The notes under the pieces: generated by a model
Database searches by the model: none
The model's input: only the letters and a program-made list of their open reading frames with translations
Told to the model about the DNA's origin: nothing
Translations under genes and position numbers: made by a program
Source: Pseudomonas sp. GM18
Lineage (GTDB): Bacteria > Pseudomonadota > Gammaproteobacteria > Pseudomonadales > Pseudomonadaceae
DNA length: 45,521 nucleotides
Direction: 5' to 3'
Assembly (NCBI RefSeq): GCF_000282195.1
Contig: NZ_AKJT01000055.1
Span: 1-45,521, forward strand
Shown here: in pieces, positions 1-7,966 of the stretch
How the letters are laid out: every line of letters starts with the position of its first letter
Numbering within the stretch: position 1 is the stretch's first letter

Positions 1-142
1 CGCCGCCATCGGCCATCCATGGCCGGGGGCGGCTAACCCGGCATCCATGCCGGGTTGCCCACTGCGCAGAACCTCCACTCGGCCTCTCGAGGGGGGCGTG
101 CACCTCCAAAGCAAAGCGAGGCGGCCTACCGGCCGGCCTGAC
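1..142. repeat. palindrome-rich intergenic element
   Basis: Non-coding stretch at the window edge. It holds two perfect palindromes with the same centre, ATCCAT: one at 11-24 (GGCCAT-CC-ATGGCC) and one at 35-56 (ten-base arms around CC). GC-rich imperfect palindromes follow, around 80-98 and 119-140. It looks like part of a dispersed intergenic repeat, but only one copy is in the window, so the element is inferred from its structure. Confidence 0.45.
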
Positions 143-176
143 TGTGGAGCTGCCGAAGGCTGCGATCTTTGATCTT
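143..176 (+). repeat. single REP sequence
   Basis: It shares the core AGCTGCCGAAGGCTGCGATC with the paired REP at 45431-45504, followed by TTTGATCTT. Only one arm is present here, so this is a singlet REP. Confidence 0.7.
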
Positions 177-197
177 GCCTTTGCTTTGCCCTGCCCC

Positions 198-231
198 AAT
201 AAAAATGCCCCGATCTCTCGACCGAGGCATT
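198..231 (-). terminator. rho-independent terminator of actP
   Basis: Read on the minus strand, an 11-bp stem (AATGCCTCGGT pairing with ATCGGGGCATT, two G-T wobbles) around CGAGAG is followed by TTTTTATT. It lies 30 bp after the actP stop. Confidence 0.75.
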
Positions 232-260
232 CGTGTCAACACAACTTATATATAGAAGCC

Positions 261-1919
261 TTAGTGCGAGACCGCCCCACTCGCCCCCAACCCTGTCTGC
301 GAACGCACAAACTGCGGGAAGAACAGCGCCCGCTCATTGTCAGCCGCAGTGGATTTGTCAGTGATCGAGAAGAACCAGATCCCGATAAAGGCAATGATCA
401 TCGAGAACAACGCCGGATACTCATACGGGAAGATCGCCTTCTCGTGACCCATGATCTGCACCCAGATGGTTGGCCCCAGCACCATCAAGCCAACGGCACT
501 GACCAGCCCCAGCCAACCGCCGATCATCGCGCCGCGAGTCGTCAGTTTCTTCCAGTACATGGAAAGCAGCAGCACCGGGAAGTTACAGCTCGCCGCGATG
601 GAGAACGCCAGGCCCACCATGAACGCGATGTTCTGCTTCTCGAACAGAATACCCAGGCCGATCGCCAGCACCGCCAGGGCGATGGTGGTGATTTTCGAGA
701 CGCGGATTTCGTCCTTCTCGTTGGCCTTACCCTTCTTGATCACGCTGGCATACAGATCATGGGACACCGCCGAAGCACCGGCCAGGGTCAGGCCCGCCAC
801 CACCGCCAGAATGGTCGCGAACGCCACCGCCGAGATGAAGCCCAGGAACACACTGCCACCCACCGCGTTGGCCAAATGCACCGCCGCCATGTTGTTGCCG
901 CCCAACAGCGCGCCAGCCGCATCTTTAAAGGTCGGGTTGGTGCTGACCAGCAGGATCGCGCCGAAGCCGATGATGAAGGTCAGGATGTAGAAGTAGCCAA
1001 TGAAGCCGGTCGCATACAGCACGCTTTTACGCGCTTCTTTCGCGTCACTCACGGTGAAGAAGCGCATCAGAATGTGCGGCAGGCCAGCGGTACCGAACAT
1101 CAGGGCCAGGCCGAGGGAGAACGCCGAGATCGGGTCTTTCACCAGACCGCCCGGGCTCATGATCGCTTCACCTTTGGCGTGAACCTTGATCGCCTCGGAG
1201 AACAGCGTGTTGAAGTCGAAGTTGACGTGTTTCATCACCATCAGCGCCATGAACGAGGCACCGGACAACAACAGCACCGCCTTGATGATCTGCACCCAAG
1301 TGGTCGCCAGCATGCCGCCGAACAGCACGTACAGGCACATCAGGATGCCGACCAGGATCACCGCAACGTGATAGTCCAGGCCGAACAACAACTGGATCAG
1401 CTTGCCGGCACCGACCATTTGCGCGATCAGGTAGAACGCCACCACCACCAGCGAACCGCACGCCGACAGCGAGCGGATCTGGGTTTGCCCCAGGCGATAG
1501 GACGCCACATCGGCAAATGTGTACTTGCCCAGGTTACGCAGACGCTCAGCAATCAGGAACAGAATGATCGGCCAGCCCACCAGGAAGCCGATCGAGTAGA
1601 TCAGGCCGTCGTAGCCGGAGGTGAACACCAGGGCGGAAATACCCAGGAAGGACGCCGCGGACATGTAGTCACCGGCAATCGCCAGACCGTTCTGGAAACC
1701 GGTGATCTTGCCACCCGCTGCATAGTAGTCGGCCGCCGATTTGTTGCGTTTGGACGCCCAATAGGTGATGCACAAGGTTGCCCCGACGAACACCACGAAC
1801 ATCATGATCGCGGATACGTTGAGCGGTTGTTTCTGCACGGCACCCGTCAGGGCCTCAGCCGCCCAGGCGCCCGGTGCAAAGGCTGCGATGCTCAAGAGAG
1901 CGATTAGACGCCGGATCAT
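261..1919 (-). CDS. actP: cation/acetate symporter ActP
   Basis: Sodium:solute symporter (SSS) family permease for uptake of acetate and related short monocarboxylates across the inner membrane. The 552-aa product has an N-terminal signal-like segment ending AWA near residue 20, as is typical of ActP, then about 13 hydrophobic helices. The GDYMSAASFLGISALVFTSGYDGLIY segment near residue 83 is highly conserved in ActP. The ATG overlaps the stop of the upstream DUF485 gene by 4 bp (ATGA), so the two are translationally coupled. Length and N-terminus match the family. No acs gene is in the window. Confidence 0.95.
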   Translation of the reverse strand: MIRRLIALLSIAAFAPGAWAAEALTGAVQKQPLNVSAIMMFVVFVGATLCITYWASKRNKSAADYYAAGGKITGFQNGLAIAGDYMSAASFLGISALVFTSGYDGLIYSIGFLVGWPIILFLIAERLRNLGKYTFADVASYRLGQTQIRSLSACGSLVVVAFYLIAQMVGAGKLIQLLFGLDYHVAVILVGILMCLYVLFGGMLATTWVQIIKAVLLLSGASFMALMVMKHVNFDFNTLFSEAIKVHAKGEAIMSPGGLVKDPISAFSLGLALMFGTAGLPHILMRFFTVSDAKEARKSVLYATGFIGYFYILTFIIGFGAILLVSTNPTFKDAAGALLGGNNMAAVHLANAVGGSVFLGFISAVAFATILAVVAGLTLAGASAVSHDLYASVIKKGKANEKDEIRVSKITTIALAVLAIGLGILFEKQNIAFMVGLAFSIAASCNFPVLLLSMYWKKLTTRGAMIGGWLGLVSAVGLMVLGPTIWVQIMGHEKAIFPYEYPALFSMIIAFIGIWFFSITDKSTAADNERALFFPQFVRSQTGLGASGAVSH

Positions 1920-2227
1920 TGCTGAGCCTCCTTGAGAATCGCATTGTTCAAATCGTCGAATTCGCCATTGGCGCGTCGTACGTAGATGCCGGTCAGGACA
2001 AAGGCCGAAACAATCAGCCCGACACCGATCGGAATGCCCCAGGTAATCGAAGACTCGGGGCTGATTTTCGCGCCCAGAATATGCGGCCCGTAAGCGATCA
2101 AAAGGATGAATCCGGAGTACAGCCCAAGCATGATCGCTGAAAGAATCCAGGCGAATCGTTCCCTCTTGCTAACCAGCTCCTTGAAGCGCGGGCTGTTTTG
2201 AATCGAGAGGTAAATGCTGTCGTTCAT
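1916..2227 (-). CDS. DUF485 family inner membrane protein
   Basis: Small (103 aa) membrane protein of the DUF485 (YjcH-like) family, which accompanies actP in many bacteria. It has two predicted helices (about residues 24-45 and 60-82) and short charged ends. The ATG at 2227 is chosen because GAGGA lies 8 nt upstream and a start at 2272 would add a non-conserved 15-residue leader. It overlaps actP by 4 bp. Its role is unknown; an accessory function for ActP is inferred from the fixed pairing. Confidence 0.9.
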   Translation of the reverse strand: MNDSIYLSIQNSPRFKELVSKRERFAWILSAIMLGLYSGFILLIAYGPHILGAKISPESSITWGIPIGVGLIVSAFVLTGIYVRRANGEFDDLNNAILKEAQQ

Positions 2228-2354
2228 TGTTTTTATCCTCGCAGCACAGATTTTAGTTGGAACGTTATCCACTCTATGCGGCTACCGGACAGGTTCCAGA
2301 CGACCTTAGTATTAGAACGACATGACTGCTTCGCCCCGCCGAGCCCCCAACAGA

Positions 2355-2392
2355 AAGCAAAAGGCCCCTTGGCATTTAAGCCAAGGGGCCTT
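2355..2392 (-). terminator. rho-independent terminator after betX
   Basis: Perfect 12-bp arms (2361-2372 and 2381-2392, AAGGCCCCTTGG) around an 8-nt loop. On the minus strand they are followed by TTTTGCTTTC. It lies 32 bp past the betX-like stop and insulates the DUF485-actP unit downstream. Confidence 0.85.
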
Positions 2393-2423
2393 GAGAAGTG
2401 CTGACCAGACGCTTCAGCTCAAA

Positions 2424-3275
2424 TTATTTGGTCCATTCGGCAACGCGATCCGGGTGTTTGGCCACCCAGTCTTTCGCTGCGGCTTCAGGCTTGGCACCGT
2501 CCTGAATCGCCAACATGACTTGGCCGATTTCGTCTTTCGACGCCCACTGGAAGTTCTTCAGGAACTTCGCGACTTCAGGCGCTTTGGTTGCCAGCTCCTT
2601 GCTGCCGATGCTGTTCACGGTTTCAGCAGCGCCGTAAACGCCTTTCGGGTCTTCCAGGAAGCGCAGTTTCCACTTGGCGAACATCCAGTGCGGCACCCAA
2701 CCGGTGACGGCGATGGATTCGTTTTTCTTCTCGGCACGGGTCAGCTCGGCGATCATGCCGGCGCCGGAACTGGCCTTGAGTTGGTAGCCGGTCAGGTCGT
2801 AGTCCTTGATCGCCTGCTCGGACTTGAGCATCACGCCTGAACCGGCGTCGATGCCGACGATGCGGCCCTTGAAGCTCTCGTCGGTTTTCAGATCCGCAAT
2901 CGACTGGGCCTTGACGTACTCCGGTACGATCAGACCGATTTTCGCATCCTTGAAGTTCGGGCCGTAGTCGACGACCTGATCCTTGTTCTTCGCCCAGTAT
3001 TCACCGTGAGTCACGGGCAGCCACGCCGACAGCATCGCGTCGAGTTTGCCGGTGGCCACACCTTGCCACATGATCCCGGTGGCAACCGCTTGCAGTTTCA
3101 CGTCATAACCGAGTTTCTGTTTGATCACTTCAGCAGCCACGTTGGTCGTGGCGACGCTGTCCGACCAGCCGTCGACATAACCGATCGTTACTGCCTTGCC
3201 TTCAGCGCTGGCTACGGTAGAACTGATCGCCAGCACCAAAGCGGCACCTGCGCCCAAGAGTCGTCGCATCTTCAT
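2424..3275 (-). CDS. betX: glycine betaine-binding periplasmic protein (BetX-like)
   Basis: Substrate-binding protein of the OpuAC/ProX family, 283 aa, with a Sec signal peptide cleaved after ASA (residue 24). Trp-rich motifs typical of quaternary-ammonium binding are present: VDGWSDS near residue 34, AWLPVTHGEYW near 84 and GWVPHWMFAKW near 200. The start at 3275 has GGGGAAG 5 nt upstream and opens directly into the signal peptide; a longer reading from 3380 is rejected. No permease or ATPase gene is adjacent, so it should work with an ABC core encoded elsewhere. In P. aeruginosa, BetX is such an orphan that uses the CbcWV core. The symbol rests on similarity and synteny recalled from memory. 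Confidence 0.85.
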   Translation of the reverse strand: MKMRRLLGAGAALVLAISSTVASAEGKAVTIGYVDGWSDSVATTNVAAEVIKQKLGYDVKLQAVATGIMWQGVATGKLDAMLSAWLPVTHGEYWAKNKDQVVDYGPNFKDAKIGLIVPEYVKAQSIADLKTDESFKGRIVGIDAGSGVMLKSEQAIKDYDLTGYQLKASSGAGMIAELTRAEKKNESIAVTGWVPHWMFAKWKLRFLEDPKGVYGAAETVNSIGSKELATKAPEVAKFLKNFQWASKDEIGQVMLAIQDGAKPEAAAKDWVAKHPDRVAEWTK

Positions 3276-3602
3276 CGTTACTTCCCCGAAAGTGCTGCAC
3301 TCGACGGATGCCGAGTCGCTCAACGTATTTTTATGGTGCACAGCGCCCCCATCACGCCGACCGCAAACTCGTTCGATCATCAGCGGAGTACTGACGTGTC
3401 GATCATCAACCTGACGCCAACAAGGACCTGCTCTGCCAGCGACATCAAGGCAACGAGAAACGACATCAGAAGGCCATTAATTGCGACCGTCGCAAATGCC
3501 TCGGCCGGCCCGCCCGAACTTTGCATGTCAAAACCATGCAGGCCACCAAGCGTAGGCCAAATGCAGGTAACATGCCCGGCTTTGCTCCCAGACGGCCTGA
3601 AC
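3276..3602. promoter_or_regulatory. divergent intergenic region betX / GH17 gene
   Basis: A 327-bp gap between divergent genes that must hold both promoters. I see no convincing sigma-70 or sigma-54 pair and no strong palindrome. A 74-codon minus-strand reading (3380-3604) has one hydrophobic stretch but no supported start or family. Confidence 0.5.
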
Positions 3603-5156
3603 ATGCCCGCGACATCACGCTTTCCTTTTTTGGCTTATATTTTCGCTTGCCTGCTGGGGTTGTTTGCCCTTGGAGGCTTCTGGTACGGCCTCGGCAAACC
3701 GGTGATCCTGCCGGACGTGGCCAGCGCAACGCACAAGCTGCAATGTGCCTCCTACACTCCGTTCGACAAGGACCAATCGCCATTCGACGTGCCGTTCAAA
3801 CTTCGCCCCGAGCGCATGGACGCCGACCTCGCGCTGCTGGCGACCCGTTTCGAATGCATCCGCACCTATTCCATGACCGGCCTCCAGGCCCTGCCCGATC
3901 TGGCGCGCAAGCACGGCTTGAAGCTGATGATCGGCGCCTGGGTCAACAGCAACCCGGTGGACACCGCCAAGGAAGTCGACCTGCTGATCGCCTCGGCCAA
4001 TGCCAACCCGGATGTGGTGACCGCGGTGATCGTCGGCAATGAAACCCTGCTGCGCAAGGAAGTCACCGGCGCTCAGTTGGCAACGCTGATCAACAAAGTC
4101 AAAAGTCAGGTCAAACAACCGGTGACCTACGCCGATGTCTGGGAATTCTGGCTCAAGCACCCGGAAATCGCCCCGGCGGTGGACTTCCTGACCATCCATT
4201 TACTGCCGTACTGGGAAGACGACCCGTCGAACATCGATGCCGCGCTGCAACATGTGGCTGAAGTGCGCCAGGTGTTTGGCAACAAGTTCGCCCCCAAGGA
4301 CGTGATGATTGGCGAAACCGGTTGGCCGAGCGAAGGTCGTCAGCGCGAAACAGCGCTGCCGAGCCGGGTCAATGAAGCCAAGTTCATTCGCAGCTTTGTG
4401 ATCATGGCCGAGCAGCAAGGCTGGCATTACAACCTGATCGAGGCGTTCGACCAGCCCTGGAAACGCGCCAGCGAAGGTGCGGTGGGCGGTTATTGGGGAC
4501 TGTTCGACGCCGATCGCCACGACAAGGGCGTGCTCGCCGGGCCGGTCTCGAACGTGCCGTACTGGTCGCAATGGCTGGCGGTGGGCGGCTTGATCTTCAT
4601 CGGCACGCTGATCCTCGGCGGTCGCGTTCGCAGCACCCGCGCAGCGTTGGTGCTGCCACTGCTCGGTGCCTTGGCGGCCTGTTCGATCGGCGCCTGGGGC
4701 GACCTGGCCCGTGTCACCACCCGGTTTACCAGTGAATGGGTGTGGGTAGCCTTGCTGACGGGGTTGAACCTGTTGGTGCTGGCCCATGCCGCGCTCACCT
4801 TGAGCGCACGCACCGGTTGGCGCGGGCGCGCCTTCAATGCGCTGGAGCGTCGAGCGGGCTGGTGGCTGGCAGCGGCAGGTTTTGCTGCGGCAGTGATGAT
4901 GCTGGAACTGGTATTCGACCCGCGTTATCGCAGCTTCCCGAGCGTCGCTTTCATCCTGCCGGCGCTGGTATACCTGTGCCGCCCGGTGAGCGTGCCGCGT
5001 CGGGAAATCGCCCTGCTGACCTTCATCATCGGCGCCGGCATTGCGCCGCAGCTGTTTCGTGAAGGTTTGCAGAACCAGCAGGCCTGGGGTTGGGCGTTGG
5101 TGAGTATGTTGATGGTGGCGGCGTTGTGGCGCAGCTTGCGGGTTCGCAAGGGGTAA
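3603..5156 (+). CDS. membrane-anchored GH17 beta-glucanase/transglycosylase
   Basis: A 517-aa protein with an N-terminal membrane anchor (residues 8-30), a periplasmic glycoside hydrolase family 17 domain (about 45-320) and a C-terminal block of about six helices (325-510). GH17 enzymes cut or transfer beta-1,3-glucans. The acid/base Glu147 (VIVGNE) and the nucleophile Glu238 (MIGETGWPSEGR) are both visible. Unlike NdvB-type enzymes it has no GT2 synthase domain. The ATG at 3603 lacks a strong ribosome site; an alternative ATG at 3561 would add 14 residues. 3603 is preferred because it opens directly into the anchor and fits remembered Pseudomonas homologues. A role in periplasmic or exopolysaccharide glucan processing is inferred. 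Confidence 0.85.
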   Translation: MPATSRFPFLAYIFACLLGLFALGGFWYGLGKPVILPDVASATHKLQCASYTPFDKDQSPFDVPFKLRPERMDADLALLATRFECIRTYSMTGLQALPDLARKHGLKLMIGAWVNSNPVDTAKEVDLLIASANANPDVVTAVIVGNETLLRKEVTGAQLATLINKVKSQVKQPVTYADVWEFWLKHPEIAPAVDFLTIHLLPYWEDDPSNIDAALQHVAEVRQVFGNKFAPKDVMIGETGWPSEGRQRETALPSRVNEAKFIRSFVIMAEQQGWHYNLIEAFDQPWKRASEGAVGGYWGLFDADRHDKGVLAGPVSNVPYWSQWLAVGGLIFIGTLILGGRVRSTRAALVLPLLGALAACSIGAWGDLARVTTRFTSEWVWVALLTGLNLLVLAHAALTLSARTGWRGRAFNALERRAGWWLAAAGFAAAVMMLELVFDPRYRSFPSVAFILPALVYLCRPVSVPRREIALLTFIIGAGIAPQLFREGLQNQQAWGWALVSMLMVAALWRSLRVRKG

Positions 5157-5172
5157 TCAACACAGCAAGATC

Positions 5173-5215
5173 AAAAGATCGTCCGAAGGCTCGGGCCGCG
5201 TTCGGACGATCTTTT
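5173..5215. terminator. bidirectional terminator
   Basis: Perfect 15-bp inverted arms (5173-5187 and 5201-5215, AAAAGATCGTCCGAA and its complement) with a 13-nt loop, between two convergent genes. A/T tracts on both outer sides make it usable from either direction. Confidence 0.85.
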
Positions 5216-5217
5216 CA

Positions 5218-5586
5218 TTAAGCGCTACGGGAAGCCCGGACCAGACGCAAAGCAGCAATCACCACCGCAAACACCGCCAACGTGGTGGTGTACAACGCCA
5301 GTGCCGGAAACCCGAACACCAGCGCCAATACCGCCAACCACCACCCTGCCCGGCCAGGTAGCACAAAACCGGTCACGGCTGCCGCCACTGCTGCCCAGCC
5401 CAGCACCTTGAAATGAATCATCAGGCCCAGATTCGACCGCACCTGGCACTCCCAGCGACTGGCCTCGTCAACGCAGATGCCGACCCATTGAGCATCCTCC
5501 ATGAAGCCATAACGCGCGCCATAACTGGCGGCCAGCCACAATGGCAGAAGAACGAGCAGCAGAATCACGGGCAAACGGCGGGACAT
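5218..5586 (-). CDS. small membrane protein, unknown function
   Basis: A 122-aa hydrophobic protein. The N-terminal helix (residues 5-22) may be a signal anchor, followed by a short loop with two Cys (ICVDEASRWECQV) and about three further helices to the C-terminus. The ATG at 5586 has GGAG 7 nt upstream; an in-frame ATG four codons earlier is less well placed. I do not recognise a named family. A similar gene sits between the betX-like and MlaA-like genes in what I recall of the P. aeruginosa order, so it is probably conserved in the genus. Confidence 0.75.
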   Translation of the reverse strand: MSRRLPVILLLVLLPLWLAASYGARYGFMEDAQWVGICVDEASRWECQVRSNLGLMIHFKVLGWAAVAAAVTGFVLPGRAGWWLAVLALVFGFPALALYTTTLAVFAVVIAALRLVRASRSA

Positions 5587-5807
5587 GAAGCACTCCAATA
5601 AACGAAATCGGCGGCCAGCTTAATCCCCCGCCCGTGGTAAGCAAATAACATCAATTAACTGTTCATGAAATAACTGCAAAGTGTATCGTCCCGCTACCGT
5701 TGCTCCGAAATCAGGCCTGTTTGCTGCCGATGCATGGCACTTTGGCCCAAATCCGATGGTCATAGCCTGCGAACTTCATCCGGCACCTTCCTCTAAGGGA
5801 TATAGTC

Positions 5808-7106
5808 ATGCTCCGTTCCTTGCGCTTCGCCGCCCTGTTTGGCGGCTTGATTTTAAGTGCGTCCGTACTGGCGGCCGACATTGACGCCGCCAGCTATGGC
5901 TATCCCCTGACCAACCCGTTCGAGGCGACCATCGCCACGACACCGCCAGAGTTGCGTCCGGAATTGCCGCAGGACGATGATATCAATCAAGAAGATCGCA
6001 GCGTCACATTGCGCCCGGAGCGTGAGTTCAGCCTGCCGGATAACTTCTGGCCGGTGAAGAAACTCACCTACCGCATCGCCACGCAGGATCATGCCGCACC
6101 GTTGATCTTCCTGATCTCCGGCACCGGTGCACGCTATGACAGCACCCTCAACGAATACCTGAAAAAGCTCTACTACAAGGCCGGCTATCACGTAGTGCAG
6201 CTGTCATCGCCCACCAGCTTCGACTTCATGACCGCCGCCTCGCGTTTCGCCACCCCGGGCGTGACCAAGGAAGATGCCGAAGACATGTACCGGGTGATGC
6301 AGGCCGTGCGGGCACAAAACCCGAAACTGCCGGTCACCGATTTTTTCCTGACCGGTTACAGCCTTGGCGCCCTGGATGCGGCCTTTGTTGCGCACCTGGA
6401 TGAAACCCGCCGCAGCTTCAATTTCAAGAAAGTCCTGCTGCTCAACCCGCCGGTCAACCTTTACACCTCGGTCACCAACCTGGACAAGCTGGTGCAGACA
6501 GAGGTGAAAGGCATCAACAACACCACCACTTTCTATGAACTGGTGCTGGACAAACTGACCCGCTATTTCCAACAGAAAGGCTACATCGACCTCAACGATG
6601 CGCTGCTCTACGACTTCCAGCAGTCCAAGCAACACCTGAGCAACGAGCAGATGGCGATGCTGATCGGCACTTCGTTCCGTTTCTCGGCGGCAGACATCGC
6701 CTTCACCTCGGACCTGATCAACCGTCGCGGCCTGATCACGCCACCGAAATTCCCGATCACCGAAGGCACCACCCTCACGCCGTTCCTCAAACGCGCGCTG
6801 CAGTGCGACTTCGATTGCTACATCACCGAGCAGGTCATCCCGATGTGGCGCGCCCGCACCGACGGTGGCAGCCTGCTGCAGCTGATCGACCAGGTCAGCC
6901 TGTATGCACTGAAGGATTACCTGCACGACAGCCCGAAAATCGCCGTCATGCACAACGCCGATGACGTGATCCTCGGCCCCGGCGACCTGGGCTTTCTGCG
7001 CCGCACCTTTGGCGACCGTTTGACTGTTTATCCATTGGGCGGCCATTGCGGCAACCTCAACTATCGCGTCAACAGCGACGCCATGCTGGAGTTTTTCCGT
7101 GGCTAA
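5808..7106 (+). CDS. exported alpha/beta hydrolase paired with an MlaA-like gene
   Basis: A 432-aa protein with a signal peptide cleaved after VLA (residue 22), so probably periplasmic. It has an alpha/beta-hydrolase fold with a complete candidate triad: nucleophile Ser185 in GYSLG, Asp385 or Asp386 in HNADDVI, and His413 in GGHCGN. FLISGTGARYDST (101-113) would form the oxyanion region. AAGGGA lies 7 nt before the ATG. The last 8 bp overlap the start of the MlaA-family gene, so the two are co-translated. The substrate is unknown; the partner suggests a phospholipid or another envelope ester. Confidence 0.85.
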   Translation: MLRSLRFAALFGGLILSASVLAADIDAASYGYPLTNPFEATIATTPPELRPELPQDDDINQEDRSVTLRPEREFSLPDNFWPVKKLTYRIATQDHAAPLIFLISGTGARYDSTLNEYLKKLYYKAGYHVVQLSSPTSFDFMTAASRFATPGVTKEDAEDMYRVMQAVRAQNPKLPVTDFFLTGYSLGALDAAFVAHLDETRRSFNFKKVLLLNPPVNLYTSVTNLDKLVQTEVKGINNTTTFYELVLDKLTRYFQQKGYIDLNDALLYDFQQSKQHLSNEQMAMLIGTSFRFSAADIAFTSDLINRRGLITPPKFPITEGTTLTPFLKRALQCDFDCYITEQVIPMWRARTDGGSLLQLIDQVSLYALKDYLHDSPKIAVMHNADDVILGPGDLGFLRRTFGDRLTVYPLGGHCGNLNYRVNSDAMLEFFRG

Positions 7107-7887
7107 ATACCTCCTGCTGATCGCAGCGTTACTCTGTGCAGGCGTCGCCAATGCCGACAACAGCAAAGCCAACGCCCCCGTGGTGATCGATAAAGACGGT
7201 TTCAAGGAACCGCTGAGCAAACTCAAATTCAACCCGGGGCTGGACCAGCGCGAGTTCGAACGCTCATCGCTCAACGCACTGAACGTCTATGACCCGCTGG
7301 AAGAGTGGAACCGCCGCGTCTACCACTTCAACTACCGGTTCGACCAATGGGTGTTCCTGCCCGTGGTCAACGGCTATCGCTACGTCACCCCAAGCTTCCT
7401 GCGCACCGGTGTCAGCAACTTCTTCAACAACCTCGGTGATGTGCCGAACCTGGTGAACAGCCTGCTGCAATTCAAGGGGCAGCGCTCGCTGGACACCACC
7501 GCGCGCCTGCTGCTCAACACCACCATCGGTGTCGCCGGCCTGTGGGACCCAGCTACCGCCATGGGCCTGCCGCGCCGAAATGAAGACTTCGGCCAGACCC
7601 TGGGCTTCTACGGCGTACCGGGCGGCGCCTACTTGGTGCTGCCGATCCTCGGCCCGTCGAACCTGCGTGACACCGCGGGCCTGGCGGTCGACTACACCGG
7701 CGAATCGGCGATCAACTTCCTGAACGTGTCCGAAGTCAGCTCCAACCACCCGGAAATCTGGGCACTGCGCGCCATCGACAAGCGCTATCAGAACGGCTTC
7801 CGCTACGGGCAAATGAACACACCTTTCGAGTATGAAAAAGTGCGTTACGTGTATACCGAGGCGCGCAAGCTGCAGATCGCCGAGTAA
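7099..7887 (+). CDS. MlaA/VacJ family outer-membrane lipid protein
   Basis: A 262-aa member of the MlaA (VacJ) family, which removes mislocalised phospholipid from the outer leaflet of the outer membrane. Family blocks are clear: NVYDPLEEWNRRVYHFNYRFD, GVSNFFNNLGDVPNLVNSLLQ, RLLLNTTIGVAGLWDPA, RRNEDFGQTLGFYGVPGGAYLVLPILGPS and LRAIDKRY. Translation starts at GTG 7099 inside the preceding hydrolase gene. Cys13 lacks a canonical lipobox (ALLC, with Leu at -1), and a signal-peptidase-I site (ANA|D, residue 19) looks more likely, so this copy may not be lipidated. It is probably a paralogue of the main mlaA, so no symbol is given. Confidence 0.9.
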   Translation: MAKYLLLIAALLCAGVANADNSKANAPVVIDKDGFKEPLSKLKFNPGLDQREFERSSLNALNVYDPLEEWNRRVYHFNYRFDQWVFLPVVNGYRYVTPSFLRTGVSNFFNNLGDVPNLVNSLLQFKGQRSLDTTARLLLNTTIGVAGLWDPATAMGLPRRNEDFGQTLGFYGVPGGAYLVLPILGPSNLRDTAGLAVDYTGESAINFLNVSEVSSNHPEIWALRAIDKRYQNGFRYGQMNTPFEYEKVRYVYTEARKLQIAE

Positions 7888-7901
7888 CTTCATCGGCAAC
7901 G

Positions 7902-7938
7902 AAAAAGGCCATTCGATTTGCGTCGAATGGCCTTTTTT
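7902..7938. terminator. bidirectional terminator
   Basis: Inverted arms of 14 bp (7902-7915 and 7924-7937, AAAAAGGCCATTCG and its complement) with T6 at 7933-7938, between the convergent MlaA-like and DUF808 genes. Confidence 0.9.
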
Positions 7939-7966
7939 CATGCGCGGTGTTTCAAACACCACAGAT

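Noticed and set aside
144..1907. Long plus-strand reading frame opposite actP
   Set aside because: It is the antisense shadow of a conserved transporter gene; it has Arg/His/Gln-rich composition and no recognisable domain.
3380..3604. 74-codon minus-strand frame with a hydrophobic stretch upstream of the GH17 gene
   Set aside because: No ribosome site or family similarity seen, and it fills a divergent promoter region.
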